DNA from: an uncultured Kiloniellaceae bacterium
Lineage (GTDB): Bacteria > Pseudomonadota > Alphaproteobacteria > Kiloniellales > Kiloniellaceae
DNA length: 64,000 nucleotides
NCBI GenBank assembly: GCA_947500035.1
Contig: CANMQP010000019.1
Location: 62,001-126,000, forward strand
Direction of reading: 5' to 3'
The translations under genes were made by a program, and so were the position numbers. Below, one piece after another: positions 36,794 through 44,418 of this stretch (its first letter is position 1; each line of letters opens with the position of its first letter). Below the pieces are notes generated by a model. That model saw nothing but the letters and a program-made list of their open reading frames with translations. It did no database searches and had not been told where the DNA came from.

Positions 36794-37748
36794 CCAATTG
36801 CTCCCGGGCGATAATCTCTTCGATCAGGTATTTCGCATTCTCTTTCATGGCGAAGTCCTGAAGTGGGCCGAAGTACCAGGCCGGGTCGAGCAGCCGGCTG
36901 TAGTTGAGGGTCAGGGCGACCTCGGTCTGCCCGCCGCCGAGGTCTCGAAAGCCGACGCGGGTGCCCTCGAGCTTTAGATAATTGGCAAGATAGCTGGTGT
37001 TCTCCAGGATCCGTGTCCGCACTTCACGCTCACCGACATGTTCGATAAGAAGACGCATTTGGCCCTGATGAAGATTGGTGAAGAACCAGCGCTTATAGAC
37101 GAAATCCAGTTCGTGGACGTCGCCCGCAGCCAGAGAACCGGCCTTGATTCTGACCGGAAGGGGAAAGACCGACATGAACCAATTGCGCGGGGCCTCGAAG
37201 GTGATCGGCCGTGCCATGTTTGACTTGAGTTCGTCGATACTCGCCGCGACCACAGCAACATGCGTGATGCTGTTCTCGCGCGGTAGAGAGGTCGACGGGG
37301 CAACTCCCTCCATCGAGAGGAGCCCCACAATGAGCGGCATTGCATAGACGCCCAAGCCAGCTTTCCCGCGCCGATCCCACCGCGCGGACAAAAACGTAAA
37401 AATAAATCCAAGCGTAATGGCTAAATAGTAGATCGGCATGAACATCAAAACGCAGATGAAGCCCTCGAAAAGTAATGCTGACGAGGCCAGCATGATGACA
37501 GTCGCGTTTCGCAAATGATTCAGATAGCGGCCAAGGGCGGACTGCTTCTGCGCATAGCCGATAAAGTGATGGATCATGAGAGAGATGACGAAAGGGAGCC
37601 CCAGATACAGCAGCGAGCTGTTGGCAAAACCGGAGTCAAGAAGCCCGCGTGCCGTCAGCGTGGAGGCGCCGATCAGAAACAGCAGGTAAGTCCACTTCGG
37701 CGCCCTAAGCCGCAGAAAAGCCGTCACCCATTGCATGAGCTTCACCAT
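36786..37748 (-). CDS. Multi-pass membrane protein fused to an SRPBCC-like domain
   Basis: About 320 residues from ATG 37748. The first half has four or five membrane helices (YLLFLIGASTLTARG, LLYLGLPFVISLMIHHFIGY, VIMLASSALLFEGFICVLMF, YYLAITLGFIFTFLSARW, and one more); the second half is an SRPBCC/polyketide-cyclase-like domain (ITFEAPRNWFMSVFPLPVRI, GQTEVALTLNYSRLLDPAWY). Such domains bind hydrophobic ligands, so lipid binding at the membrane is plausible. It lies between an ArsR gene and a desaturase in one transcription unit. ATG 37736 is another possible start. Confidence 0.7.
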   Translation of the reverse strand: MVKLMQWVTAFLRLRAPKWTYLLFLIGASTLTARGLLDSGFANSSLLYLGLPFVISLMIHHFIGYAQKQSALGRYLNHLRNATVIMLASSALLFEGFICVLMFMPIYYLAITLGFIFTFLSARWDRRGKAGLGVYAMPLIVGLLSMEGVAPSTSLPRENSITHVAVVAASIDELKSNMARPITFEAPRNWFMSVFPLPVRIKAGSLAAGDVHELDFVYKRWFFTNLHQGQMRLLIEHVGEREVRTRILENTSYLANYLKLEGTRVGFRDLGGGQTEVALTLNYSRLLDPAWYFGPLQDFAMKENAKYLIEEIIAREQLDG

Positions 37749-37830
37749 CCCCAAGTCTGGTGTCCCGGAACCCAGCGACACTTGTATTTGTCGTGTCACC
37801 AAGACTTCGGTTCAATTTTTTGCCGAAAAA

Positions 37831-38157
37831 CTAATTTTCCTGGTCCGAGTCCTTGCTGGAATTTTCTGCCGCTTTCCGCTCGCGTGAAATGCGCCGCGCG
37901 TCCGGGCAAAAGGGACTCAAAAAGCTGTAGAGCGTATTGGCGACGTGATCCCCGGCCATGGAATAGAGAATGAACTGACCGCGTTTCTGCTGCCGGATCA
38001 GACCGGCTTCGCGCAGGACCGAGAGGTGTTTGGAGATGGACGGCAGCTCCATATCGAAGTGCTCACCGATTTCCCCCACCGTCATCGGTCCGCCCGAGAG
38101 GTGGTTGAGAATGCGGCGCCGCGGTTCCGACGCCAGTGCTTTGAAGACATCACCCAT
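37831..38157 (-). CDS. ArsR family transcriptional regulator
   Basis: 108 residues from ATG 38157: FKALASEPRRRILNHLSGGP, VGEIGEHFDMELPSISKHLS, then LIRQQKRGQFILYSM in the wing. No metal-binding cysteine motif is seen, so a non-metal signal is likely. A perfect 11-bp palindrome directly touches the start codon and includes the ribosome binding site, so the protein probably blocks its own expression. The membrane SRPBCC and desaturase genes follow 83 bases on and are likely cotranscribed. Confidence 0.9.
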   Translation of the reverse strand: MGDVFKALASEPRRRILNHLSGGPMTVGEIGEHFDMELPSISKHLSVLREAGLIRQQKRGQFILYSMAGDHVANTLYSFLSPFCPDARRISRERKAAENSSKDSDQEN

Positions 38158-38158
38158 A

Positions 38159-38184
38159 GATATTTTCCTAACAAGGAAAATATC
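38159..38184. promoter_or_regulatory. Perfect palindrome over the ArsR start region (operator)
   Basis: GATATTTTCCT at 38159-38169 and AGGAAAATATC at 38174-38184 are exact inverse copies separated by AACA. The palindrome begins one base from the ArsR ATG and contains its AGGA ribosome binding site, so a bound repressor or RNA hairpin would also block translation. Confidence 0.8.
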
Positions 38185-38251
38185 TAAATACAAGCAAAAT
38201 CATGGCGCCTCTGTCGGCGTGAGACTCCATCTAAGGCAGTTGCCTGCCGTT

Positions 38252-38323
38252 AAAGCAATTTGCGTTTGAACAGACACAAAATTCGCTGCCTTTCGATCAG
38301 CAAATTGCTGATCTCGAACGCAG
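38252..38323. repeat. Dispersed intergenic repeat, copy 1 (72 bp)
   Basis: Aligns without gaps over 72 bases to 61185-61256 with 53 identities; the last 45 bases match at 38 positions. The copy carries a perfect 9-base inverted repeat GATCAGCAA-a-TTGCTGATC at 38296-38314. TTGCGTTT near 38260 can pair with AAACGCAA near 38350, so the element may extend to about 38360. Confidence 0.85.
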
Positions 38324-38389
38324 ATTTTGAGATACACTGATTCAAGAGAAACGCAATTCGCTATAAAGGCTGAGAAGCACCTGGAGAGA

Positions 38390-38854
38390 TCAGGTTTTAG
38401 GACCGCTCACCAGGGTCAGGATATTGCCGTCCGGGTCGAAAAAGTGCGCCGTCGTGCCGCCCCAATCCTGCAGCTCCGGTGGCTCGTCAAAGCGCACGCC
38501 GCGCTGCTGCAGCTTTTCATAGGCATCGAAAGCGTCGGGCACGCGAAAGGAAACGCCGACGAAACGGCCGGTTAGGCTGCGGTGCTCCAAGTCGCCCAAT
38601 TCCAGACTTTCCAGCACGAGATCGCAGTTGCCGGTGGAGAAGAGAGCGACACCCTCCGCCTCAAAGAGGAGCGGAAACCGAAGGCTGTCCCGATAGAAAC
38701 CCAGCGCTTCATCGAAACGCTGCGAAAAGATCCGCACCGCCGCAACCGGCCCCAGCAACGGAGCGGTTTGAGACGCCTCGCCCGGCTTGTCCTGACTCCG
38801 GGATTGTTTCTTGGCCTTTGGCTTTTCAGATTTCCCCGACTTCTTTGCTTTCAT
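38390..38854 (-). CDS. VOC family (glyoxalase-like) protein with basic N-terminal tail
   Basis: About 154 residues from ATG 38854, which follows AAGGAAG. The first 35 residues are a Lys/Ser-rich tail (MKAKKSGKSEKPKAKKQSRS), possibly nucleic-acid- or membrane-interacting. The VOC unit then runs VAAVRIFSQRFDEALGFYRD to AHFFDPDGNILTLVSGP. The fold binds metal and small molecules; the substrate is not known. The gene runs alone, between the repeat and the small secreted protein. Confidence 0.85.
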   Translation of the reverse strand: MKAKKSGKSEKPKAKKQSRSQDKPGEASQTAPLLGPVAAVRIFSQRFDEALGFYRDSLRFPLLFEAEGVALFSTGNCDLVLESLELGDLEHRSLTGRFVGVSFRVPDAFDAYEKLQQRGVRFDEPPELQDWGGTTAHFFDPDGNILTLVSGPKT

Positions 38855-38907
38855 CGTCTTCCTTGGGCCGGATGTTCCGGCGCTGTCGTTAAAAAAAATG
38901 GCCCGCG

Positions 38908-39327
38908 CTAAAACTTGAGTGCGCGGCCAGGGGTCATAGTGAAAGGCGAACGGTAGCCCACGCCCACCCAATAGTATTTTTCGCCGTCGGTCGTAATGTC
39001 ATAGCAGGCCCAGCCTCCGCGAGCCCAGAGCGAACAGTACTGATTTTGTGTGTCGTCGATCCGCCACTTGCCCGGGTCGACCTGACCGCCACGCTCGACA
39101 TAGTCCGTGGTTCCGGAGGCATCGAAGTACTGCCGCGTATCCCGCCCACGGTTCTCGCCCAGGGCCGTCCCGCCGCTCAGCAAGGCGGAAATTTCCGCGG
39201 CCTCAAGTTTTCGTTCCTGCGCATGAGAAGCCGTCATCCCCAAGAAGAGCCCAGCAGCCAGAAGGCAGGCCCAAAGAACCCTCGGCCCAAGAGCAACGCA
39301 GAGGCGTCCCATCAGCATCCTATCCAT
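38908..39327 (-). CDS. Small secreted protein of unknown function
   Basis: 139 residues from ATG 39327, which has GGAGG seven bases upstream. A signal peptide (VLWACLLAAGLFLGMTASHAQ) leads a 95-residue mature domain with ISALLSGGTALGENRG at its start and WRIDDTQNQYCSLWARGGWACYD with two cysteines that may pair. Such YCSLW...CY patterns recur in alphaproteobacterial secreted proteins of unknown role. Divergent from the YcaQ-type gene. Confidence 0.75.
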   Translation of the reverse strand: MDRMLMGRLCVALGPRVLWACLLAAGLFLGMTASHAQERKLEAAEISALLSGGTALGENRGRDTRQYFDASGTTDYVERGGQVDPGKWRIDDTQNQYCSLWARGGWACYDITTDGEKYYWVGVGYRSPFTMTPGRALKF

Positions 39328-39483
39328 GCACAGTCCTCCCAACTGTCTGCCGTATGTTTGGGCGTAACATCTGTTTTTTTACTGATTAAACGAGATCATC
39401 TTGCCAAAGCGGCGCATCAGGCGCGATCCTTATTCTTATTTCGAATCGAATTTTCCATCACCGCAGTCTCTGGAGGCCGTCTT

Positions 39484-40758
39484 CTGTCCAATTCGCTGTC
39501 GCTCTCAAATAAAGAAGCCCGCCGCGTTGCCTTGACGGCACAGGGCTTCGCGCCGTCGGAGCCAAAACGCAAGCGTCACGACCGGCGGCACCTGGACTCC
39601 GTGCTCGACAAAGTCGGGCTGCTGCAGATTGATTCGGTGAATGTCCTGGCACGGGCGCATTATCTGCCGCTCTTTTCCAGGCTCGGTCCCTACGCGACCG
39701 ATATCCTGGATAGAGCCGCCTTCACGCCCGAGAAACAGTCGGCGGCGAAAAAGAATAAACGCCTGTTCGAGTACTGGGCGCACGAGGCCTCCCTCCTGCC
39801 CTTCGAGGTTCAACCTCTGCTGCGTTGGCGCATGGAACGGGCTCATGAGGGCGAAGGGGTGTGGAAGCACATCGCGAAATTTGCCCGCAAGAATCCGGAG
39901 CTCATCGCGTCGGTGCTGGCCCAGGTGACCGAGCGCGGTCCGCTCAAAGTCTCCGAACTCGAAGAGAAGAAGGCGCAGGCCGGAAAGAAGCGCGAGACAG
40001 CCTGGTGGGGCTGGGACGACACTAAACGCATTATGGAATGGCTCTTCTGGACCGGGCAGGTCACAGCCGCCGGGCGGCAGAATTTCGAGCGCATCTACGA
40101 TCTGCCGGAACGTGTTCTTCCGGAGGCCGTCATCGCCACGGCAACCCCCAATGAAGCCGAAGCACAGCGCGGACTGCTGCAGATCGCCGCGCGTTCTCTG
40201 GGTGTCGCCAGCGAGGCGGATCTTCGGGACTACTTCCGGCTCAGCGCCGTCGATTCCAAACAGCGGGTCGCAGAATTGGCCGAAGCCGGCGACCTGATCC
40301 CGGTAGAGGTCGAAGGTTGGGAACAGCCCGCTTTCCTGGATCCGTCCTTCACAGATCTCAACGCTCTGCCAAAACGGATCACCAGCCGCGCTCTGCTCTC
40401 GCCCTTCGACTCTCTGGTCTGGGACCGTCCGCGCACCGAGCGAATCTTCGGCTTCCGCTACCGCCTGGAGATCTACACACCGGAAGCGAAGCGTCAGCAC
40501 GGCTATTACGTCCTGCCCTTCCTGCTCGGCGACAAACTGGTGGCGCGCGTGGATCTGAAGGCGGACCGCCAAGCCTGCTGTCTCAAGGTTCAGGCCAGTC
40601 ACGCGGAAGCGCGCGTCAAAAAAGGCGCGGTCGCAAAGGCCCTCATAGAGGAATTGGAATCCATGGCCGCCTGGCTGGGACTGGAGCGGATCGAGATCCG
40701 CGAACGCGGCGATCTCGCGGACGCGCTCAGGGATGTGGCAGGCACCAGCGTTTCGTAA
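39484..40758 (+). CDS. YcaQ/AlkX-like DNA glycosylase (winged-helix, HTH_42 family), probable CTG start
   Basis: About 424 residues if read from CTG 39484, close to the E. coli YcaQ length of about 410. GGAGG stands seven bases before this CTG, and no ATG, GTG or TTG lies in frame at a sensible place; the resulting N-terminus (SNSLSLSNKEARRVALTAQG) fits the family. The catalytic region LLQIDSVNVLARAHYLPLFS matches the family QxD motif, and several winged-helix units follow. E. coli YcaQ unhooks interstrand crosslinks and excises alkylated bases. The frame is open far upstream (to 39046) over the divergent gene, which I take to be chance. Confidence 0.85.
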   Translation: MSNSLSLSNKEARRVALTAQGFAPSEPKRKRHDRRHLDSVLDKVGLLQIDSVNVLARAHYLPLFSRLGPYATDILDRAAFTPEKQSAAKKNKRLFEYWAHEASLLPFEVQPLLRWRMERAHEGEGVWKHIAKFARKNPELIASVLAQVTERGPLKVSELEEKKAQAGKKRETAWWGWDDTKRIMEWLFWTGQVTAAGRQNFERIYDLPERVLPEAVIATATPNEAEAQRGLLQIAARSLGVASEADLRDYFRLSAVDSKQRVAELAEAGDLIPVEVEGWEQPAFLDPSFTDLNALPKRITSRALLSPFDSLVWDRPRTERIFGFRYRLEIYTPEAKRQHGYYVLPFLLGDKLVARVDLKADRQACCLKVQASHAEARVKKGAVAKALIEELESMAAWLGLERIEIRERGDLADALRDVAGTSVS

Positions 40759-40764
40759 TCAGCC

Positions 40765-41340
40765 TTACTCCGGGCCTCCCTCAATTTGCCGTCGATAGTG
40801 ACGGCGTGCCTTGGCCCGGTTCCCGCAGGTCTCCATCGAGCACCAGCGGCGGCGGCGGTTCTTGCTTTCATCCAGGAACAGCCATCCGCAGTCTTTCGAG
40901 GGACAGATCTCCACCCGCTCAATTTCCTGCGGCAAAGTCAGAGTAGCGAGCGCCGAGAGCCCCACCGTCTGCGCAACGGAGAGGTCCTTGCTGTAGGCAA
41001 AAGCACCCCGGCGCACGGCCAGGGGTGCAAGGGGTGCGCCGAAGTCAAGCACCTGGTTAAAGCGAACCAGATCATTCCTCTTTGGCTTCTCACCCGAGAT
41101 TGCCGACAGAAACAGCGATCGGAGGCTGGCTCTGAAAGCCTTGAGCTCATCCATCGCGGCCGGATCGTCCAAATCGGGCCGCTTACCCAGACTCACGGCG
41201 CGGCACCAGATTGCGAGGTCCTTAGGACCCGTCAGTTTCTCGTGGACGACGTCACCGCGCGCCGACCAGTCCGCGGTGTTGAGAAAATCAAGACAGAGGC
41301 GTCCTCCGATCAGCCGGACAGGTTGCGTTTGATAAGACAT
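40765..41340 (-). CDS. CGNR zinc-finger/ABATE domain protein, putative transcriptional regulator
   Basis: 191 residues. The N-terminal ABATE domain has LIGGRLCLDFLNTADW; the C-terminus is the CGNR zinc finger, with CPSKDCGWLFLDESKNRRRR and WCSMETCGNRAKARRHYRR supplying the four cysteines. Members are thought to regulate stress genes. It is divergent from azlC; the gap at 41341-41425 holds TAAC-N10-GTTA at 41393-41410, possibly an operator. It converges on the YcaQ-type gene with six bases between stops. Confidence 0.88.
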   Translation of the reverse strand: MSYQTQPVRLIGGRLCLDFLNTADWSARGDVVHEKLTGPKDLAIWCRAVSLGKRPDLDDPAAMDELKAFRASLRSLFLSAISGEKPKRNDLVRFNQVLDFGAPLAPLAVRRGAFAYSKDLSVAQTVGLSALATLTLPQEIERVEICPSKDCGWLFLDESKNRRRRWCSMETCGNRAKARRHYRRQIEGGPE

Positions 41341-41425
41341 GAAAATTTCTAACCCTTGTTCTGGTTGACCCAGGAACGGCCGTAAACTAACCTAACCATT
41401 ATAACAGTTACAGTGAATTAGATCG

Positions 41426-42130
41426 ATGCCGAATTCCCAGACCGCGAACGTCCAGTTGACGATGGCAGGTGCGGTAAGAGGCGCCAGAAGCCTCGGACCG
41501 ATCTCGCTTTTCGTGATCCCCTTCGGCATCGCGTTCGGCGCCGCTGCCATCGAGCGCGGTGTCACGCCCGATCAGTCGATTGCTATGAGCCTTTCGGTCT
41601 TTTCCGCGGCGGCCCAATTTGCCGCCCTGGATTTCTGGGAGGGGCCGCTACCGACACTATCTCTGCTGCTGACCGTCCTTGCCGTCGGCACACGGCTTAT
41701 CCTGATGGGCGCGACCCTGGCGCCCTGGCTCAATCGGCTGAGCCGCCCGAAACGTCTGCTTGCGCTCTCCGTGCTCAGCGATGTGAATTTCGCAGACAGC
41801 TATGATGCCTTTCGCCGCGACGACCGGGATGTCGGTAGATTGGTTGGAGGCGGCCTCGCGCTCTGCATCTGCTGGGCGCTCGGAACCGCGATCGGTGTCA
41901 TCGCCGGTGCCAGCCTGGGAAATCTCGAGCGCTTTGGCATCGATGTGGTGATGGTCGCCTTTTTTGCCGCCATTGCCGTTGGACAATGGGAGGGGCTTCA
42001 AGACCTTCTACCCTCTCTTGTTGCGGCCACTGTTGCGGTTCTCGGCCTGACGCTTCTACCGCCTGGCTGGAACATCGTGCTTGCCGCAATCGCGGGCGGG
42101 ATCGCGGGAGTGCTCTGGCATGAGTGCTGA
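41426..42130 (+). CDS. azlC: AzlC family branched-chain amino acid exporter, large subunit
   Basis: 234 residues with about six or seven membrane helices. AzlC landmarks are GPISLFVIPFGIAFGAAAIE, SIAMSLSVFSAAAQFAALDF and NRLSRPKRLLALSVLSDVNF. With AzlD it exports branched-chain amino acids or analogues across the inner membrane. It overlaps azlD by 11 bases and is divergent from the CGNR protein gene, which may regulate it. Confidence 0.92.
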   Translation: MPNSQTANVQLTMAGAVRGARSLGPISLFVIPFGIAFGAAAIERGVTPDQSIAMSLSVFSAAAQFAALDFWEGPLPTLSLLLTVLAVGTRLILMGATLAPWLNRLSRPKRLLALSVLSDVNFADSYDAFRRDDRDVGRLVGGGLALCICWALGTAIGVIAGASLGNLERFGIDVVMVAFFAAIAVGQWEGLQDLLPSLVAATVAVLGLTLLPPGWNIVLAAIAGGIAGVLWHEC

Positions 42131-42422
42131 AGCCACCGCCTATCTCACCATTTTTCTCATGGCGGCCGTGACCTATGGCACACGGATCTTAGGGGCGGAA
42201 CTGATGTCTTTCATCCGGATCACACCTCGGATCGAAGCCTTTCTGAAATCCATGGCGATCTCGGTCATGGTGGCGATTGTCGCCTCCGCCGTTGCACAGG
42301 GCGGCTTTCGCGAAAATACGGCCACCCTAGTGGCGGTTGCGGTCATGGCGGTGACGCGCAGTGCGATCGCCGCTGTCACCGCAGCCATGGCAACTGCCGC
42401 GGCCTGGAGTTGGCTGATCTAG
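42120..42422 (+). CDS. azlD: AzlD family branched-chain amino acid exporter, small subunit
   Basis: 100 residues from ATG 42120, overlapping azlC by 11 bases. Three or four membrane helices: YLTIFLMAAVTYGTRILGAE, AFLKSMAISVMVAIVASAVA, and a last Ala/Val-rich helix. Short length, helix pattern and position after azlC identify it. It forms the exporter with AzlC. Confidence 0.9.
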   Translation: MSAEATAYLTIFLMAAVTYGTRILGAELMSFIRITPRIEAFLKSMAISVMVAIVASAVAQGGFRENTATLVAVAVMAVTRSAIAAVTAAMATAAAWSWLI

Positions 42423-42430
42423 ACCGGATA

Positions 42431-42497
42431 GTTAGATCAGATTCACAAGGTCGAGTGATCGCCTTCGGCGATTCCAGCTAAACTTGATCTGATCTAG
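42431..42497. terminator. Inverted repeat between convergent azlD and XRE genes
   Basis: TTAGATCAGAT at the left and ATCTGATCTAG at the right pair over about ten bases, and an inner GATCGCC-ttc-GGCGATT hairpin sits between. The element fills the 80-base gap between converging stops and could end both transcripts, though no T-run follows. Similar cruciform units occur between genes in many alphaproteobacteria. Confidence 0.55.
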
Positions 42498-42502
42498 AAG
42501 AG

Positions 42503-43276
42503 CTAAGAACCGGGAGTCATCGCAAGCAGCATCCGCCGCGTCGCTTCATCGGCCGGGAACATCAGTTCGATCTTCAGTTCGGCCAGCGCGATATCCTCGG
42601 CGGTTCCGAACTGTGCAATGGTCGAAAAGAGCGAGAGCGTGCCCTCGCCGGCCCGGTAACGCGCAGGTACGACTGCCGGGAGCACGCCTGCGGGGTCGGC
42701 CTGTTCACTCCCGAGAGATCCCGCCAAGCGGTCCGAAGCCGCGTCTAAGACCCTATCCCCGCCCAAATGACCGCTCTCAGTCCGCAGGCGCGCCAGCATG
42801 TGCTGCGCGACCTCTTGCCAGTTCTCGAACATGACCGTCAGTTTCTCGACATCCGTCATAACCGAGAGAAGACTATCTCCCTCTTCCAAAGAGATCGCGC
42901 CCAGCAACAGCCGGGCGGACTGGTTTATCTTGACCAGCGTCCAACGGCGATCCAGTGCCAGAGCCGGATAGGGATCGTGCCGTACGAGGGTCCAGTCCAC
43001 AGCCGCCCGGACCTGCGCCATATCGGCTTCGTCCAAATCCCGCCGCCGGTAAGCAGGCGCAAACCCCGCCGCATTCAGGAGAGAGTTGCGTGTGCGGCGC
43101 GGCGCATCCAGCACCTCGCAGAGCTGCATGACCATCGCCCGGCTCGGCTTCGCCCGTCCGGTCTCCAGGAATGAGATATGCCGGGCGGAGACGTTCGCGT
43201 CCAAACCAAGAGCAAGCTGGCTCAGGCGCCGCTGTGTGCGCCAGTCTCTCAGCATCGTTCCGAAACTCTGATCCAT
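42503..43276 (-). CDS. XRE family regulator with MmyB-like ligand-binding domain
   Basis: 257 residues from ATG 43276. The XRE helix-turn-helix (MLRDWRTQRRLSQLALGLDA, VSARHISFLETGRAKPSRAM) is followed by the MmyB-like PAS-type domain (AVDWTLVRHDPYPALALDRR and WTLVKINQSARLLLG). Such regulators often control a divergent oxidoreductase or membrane gene. Here a membrane-protein gene is divergent and a TTACCTC-C-GAGGTAA palindrome lies between, so it probably represses both. Confidence 0.9.
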   Translation of the reverse strand: MDQSFGTMLRDWRTQRRLSQLALGLDANVSARHISFLETGRAKPSRAMVMQLCEVLDAPRRTRNSLLNAAGFAPAYRRRDLDEADMAQVRAAVDWTLVRHDPYPALALDRRWTLVKINQSARLLLGAISLEEGDSLLSVMTDVEKLTVMFENWQEVAQHMLARLRTESGHLGGDRVLDAASDRLAGSLGSEQADPAGVLPAVVPARYRAGEGTLSLFSTIAQFGTAEDIALAELKIELMFPADEATRRMLLAMTPGS

Positions 43277-43338
43277 GCGGCCCGTCTTCCGTTGCAAATT
43301 CACGCATGGCATCATACATGCCGCGGCGGTCAAAACAC

Positions 43339-43353
43339 TTACCTCCGAGGTAA
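43339..43353. promoter_or_regulatory. Palindrome TTACCTC-C-GAGGTAA, probable operator
   Basis: A perfect 7-base inverted repeat around one base, located between the divergent XRE and membrane-protein genes, 63 bases from each translation start. Position and symmetry fit a dimeric XRE/MmyB repressor. Confidence 0.7.
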
Positions 43354-43415
43354 TTGCCGAACGCCTTTGACACCGTCATGTTCGCGTCATCCACAGCAAC
43401 GCAGGAGACGGCAAC

Positions 43416-43844
43416 ATGTCCCACGAAAAAACTGTGAGCTGGCTCAAGACAGCGTCTGGCGTCGTCATCGCTTTCGGCCTTCTGATGCTTCTCGGCACCA
43501 TAGCGGCGATGTCCGCACCAGTGACGCTGCTGCTGGACCTGATTTTCTGGCCCATCGACGGCCAACAGACGGCCACAGCGCCTGAAACCCGCCTCATCCT
43601 GGCGATTTCCGGGGGCATCCTGACCGGTTGGGGACTTTTACTCTGGCAGATCAGCAGTCGGCTTTACCCACAAGATCCGGCTTTGGCCCGGTCCCTCATC
43701 CTCACCAGCATCGGTGTCTGGTTTGTCTTGGACGGCCTTGGCTCCATACTCGCGGGCGCGCCGCTGAACGCCGTTCTCAACATTGGCTTCCTGCTGCTGT
43801 TTTTTGTGCCGCTCTGGCGACCAGTGAGAACAGCGAATACCTGA
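43416..43844 (+). CDS. Four-helix membrane protein of unknown function
   Basis: 142 residues with four membrane helices (VVIAFGLLMLLGTIAAMS, LILAISGGILTGWGLLLWQI, LILTSIGVWFVLDGLGSILA, VLNIGFLLLFFVPLW) and short charged loops. I do not recognise a named family. It is divergent from the MmyB-type regulator and has the palindrome in its promoter, so it is the regulator's likeliest target. Confidence 0.75.
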   Translation: MSHEKTVSWLKTASGVVIAFGLLMLLGTIAAMSAPVTLLLDLIFWPIDGQQTATAPETRLILAISGGILTGWGLLLWQISSRLYPQDPALARSLILTSIGVWFVLDGLGSILAGAPLNAVLNIGFLLLFFVPLWRPVRTANT

Positions 43845-44007
43845 TTGTGCTCCAGAGCCTCGCGGTTCCCAGATCCTTTCAGATTGGTGAAAGCGCTGGT
43901 GTGACGATCGTAAACACGCGGTGGAAAGCGTGAAGCAAGAGACTGTGCAACCGGCGCACCATGCATTATCTTCACCGTCTTGCATGCTTAAAGCTCCTTC
44001 CAGCGTC

Positions 44008-44400
44008 ATGATCAAAAATTTCCGAAAAATCTCCGCATTGGTCGTGGTTCCGGTGATCGCGGTCCTGATAACCTATCTGCTTGGGTTTCTGCAGGATTAC
44101 GCCATAAACTGGCGAGGGCGTTTGGCCTCGCACGATGAATACTATCTGGTCCCGTATCTTACGGTTTATCTCATTTCGATATACGTCCTCGGGTTCTTAC
44201 CCGCGATCGCCATGCAAAAGTTCACCGGCAGGTTTCTTGCGGCAGCCACGCCGGCCGTGGCGATCACACTCTATCATTTGATACAGCTCTATTTAGATGG
44301 CTTTTACAGCTTCGTAAGCGTCAGCTCGATCGTAGCTTACTACCCTTTTGCATGGTTTTTCGCACTGCTCATCGGCCTCACGATCTGGCACAGCGAGTAG
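44008..44400 (+). CDS. Four-helix membrane protein of unknown function
   Basis: About 130 residues from ATG 44008; ATG 43984 and GTG 43921 are also in frame and no start has a good ribosome binding site. Helices: ALVVVPVIAVLITYLLGFLQ, YLTVYLISIYVLGFLPAIAM, FLAAATPAVAITLYHLIQLY, YPFAWFFALLIGLTIW. Aromatic-rich and unrelated in sequence to the preceding membrane protein. It converges on the aldo/keto reductase gene. Confidence 0.6.
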   Translation: MIKNFRKISALVVVPVIAVLITYLLGFLQDYAINWRGRLASHDEYYLVPYLTVYLISIYVLGFLPAIAMQKFTGRFLAAATPAVAITLYHLIQLYLDGFYSFVSVSSIVAYYPFAWFFALLIGLTIWHSE

Positions 44401-44418
44401 GCGGGCAGTCACCAATCC

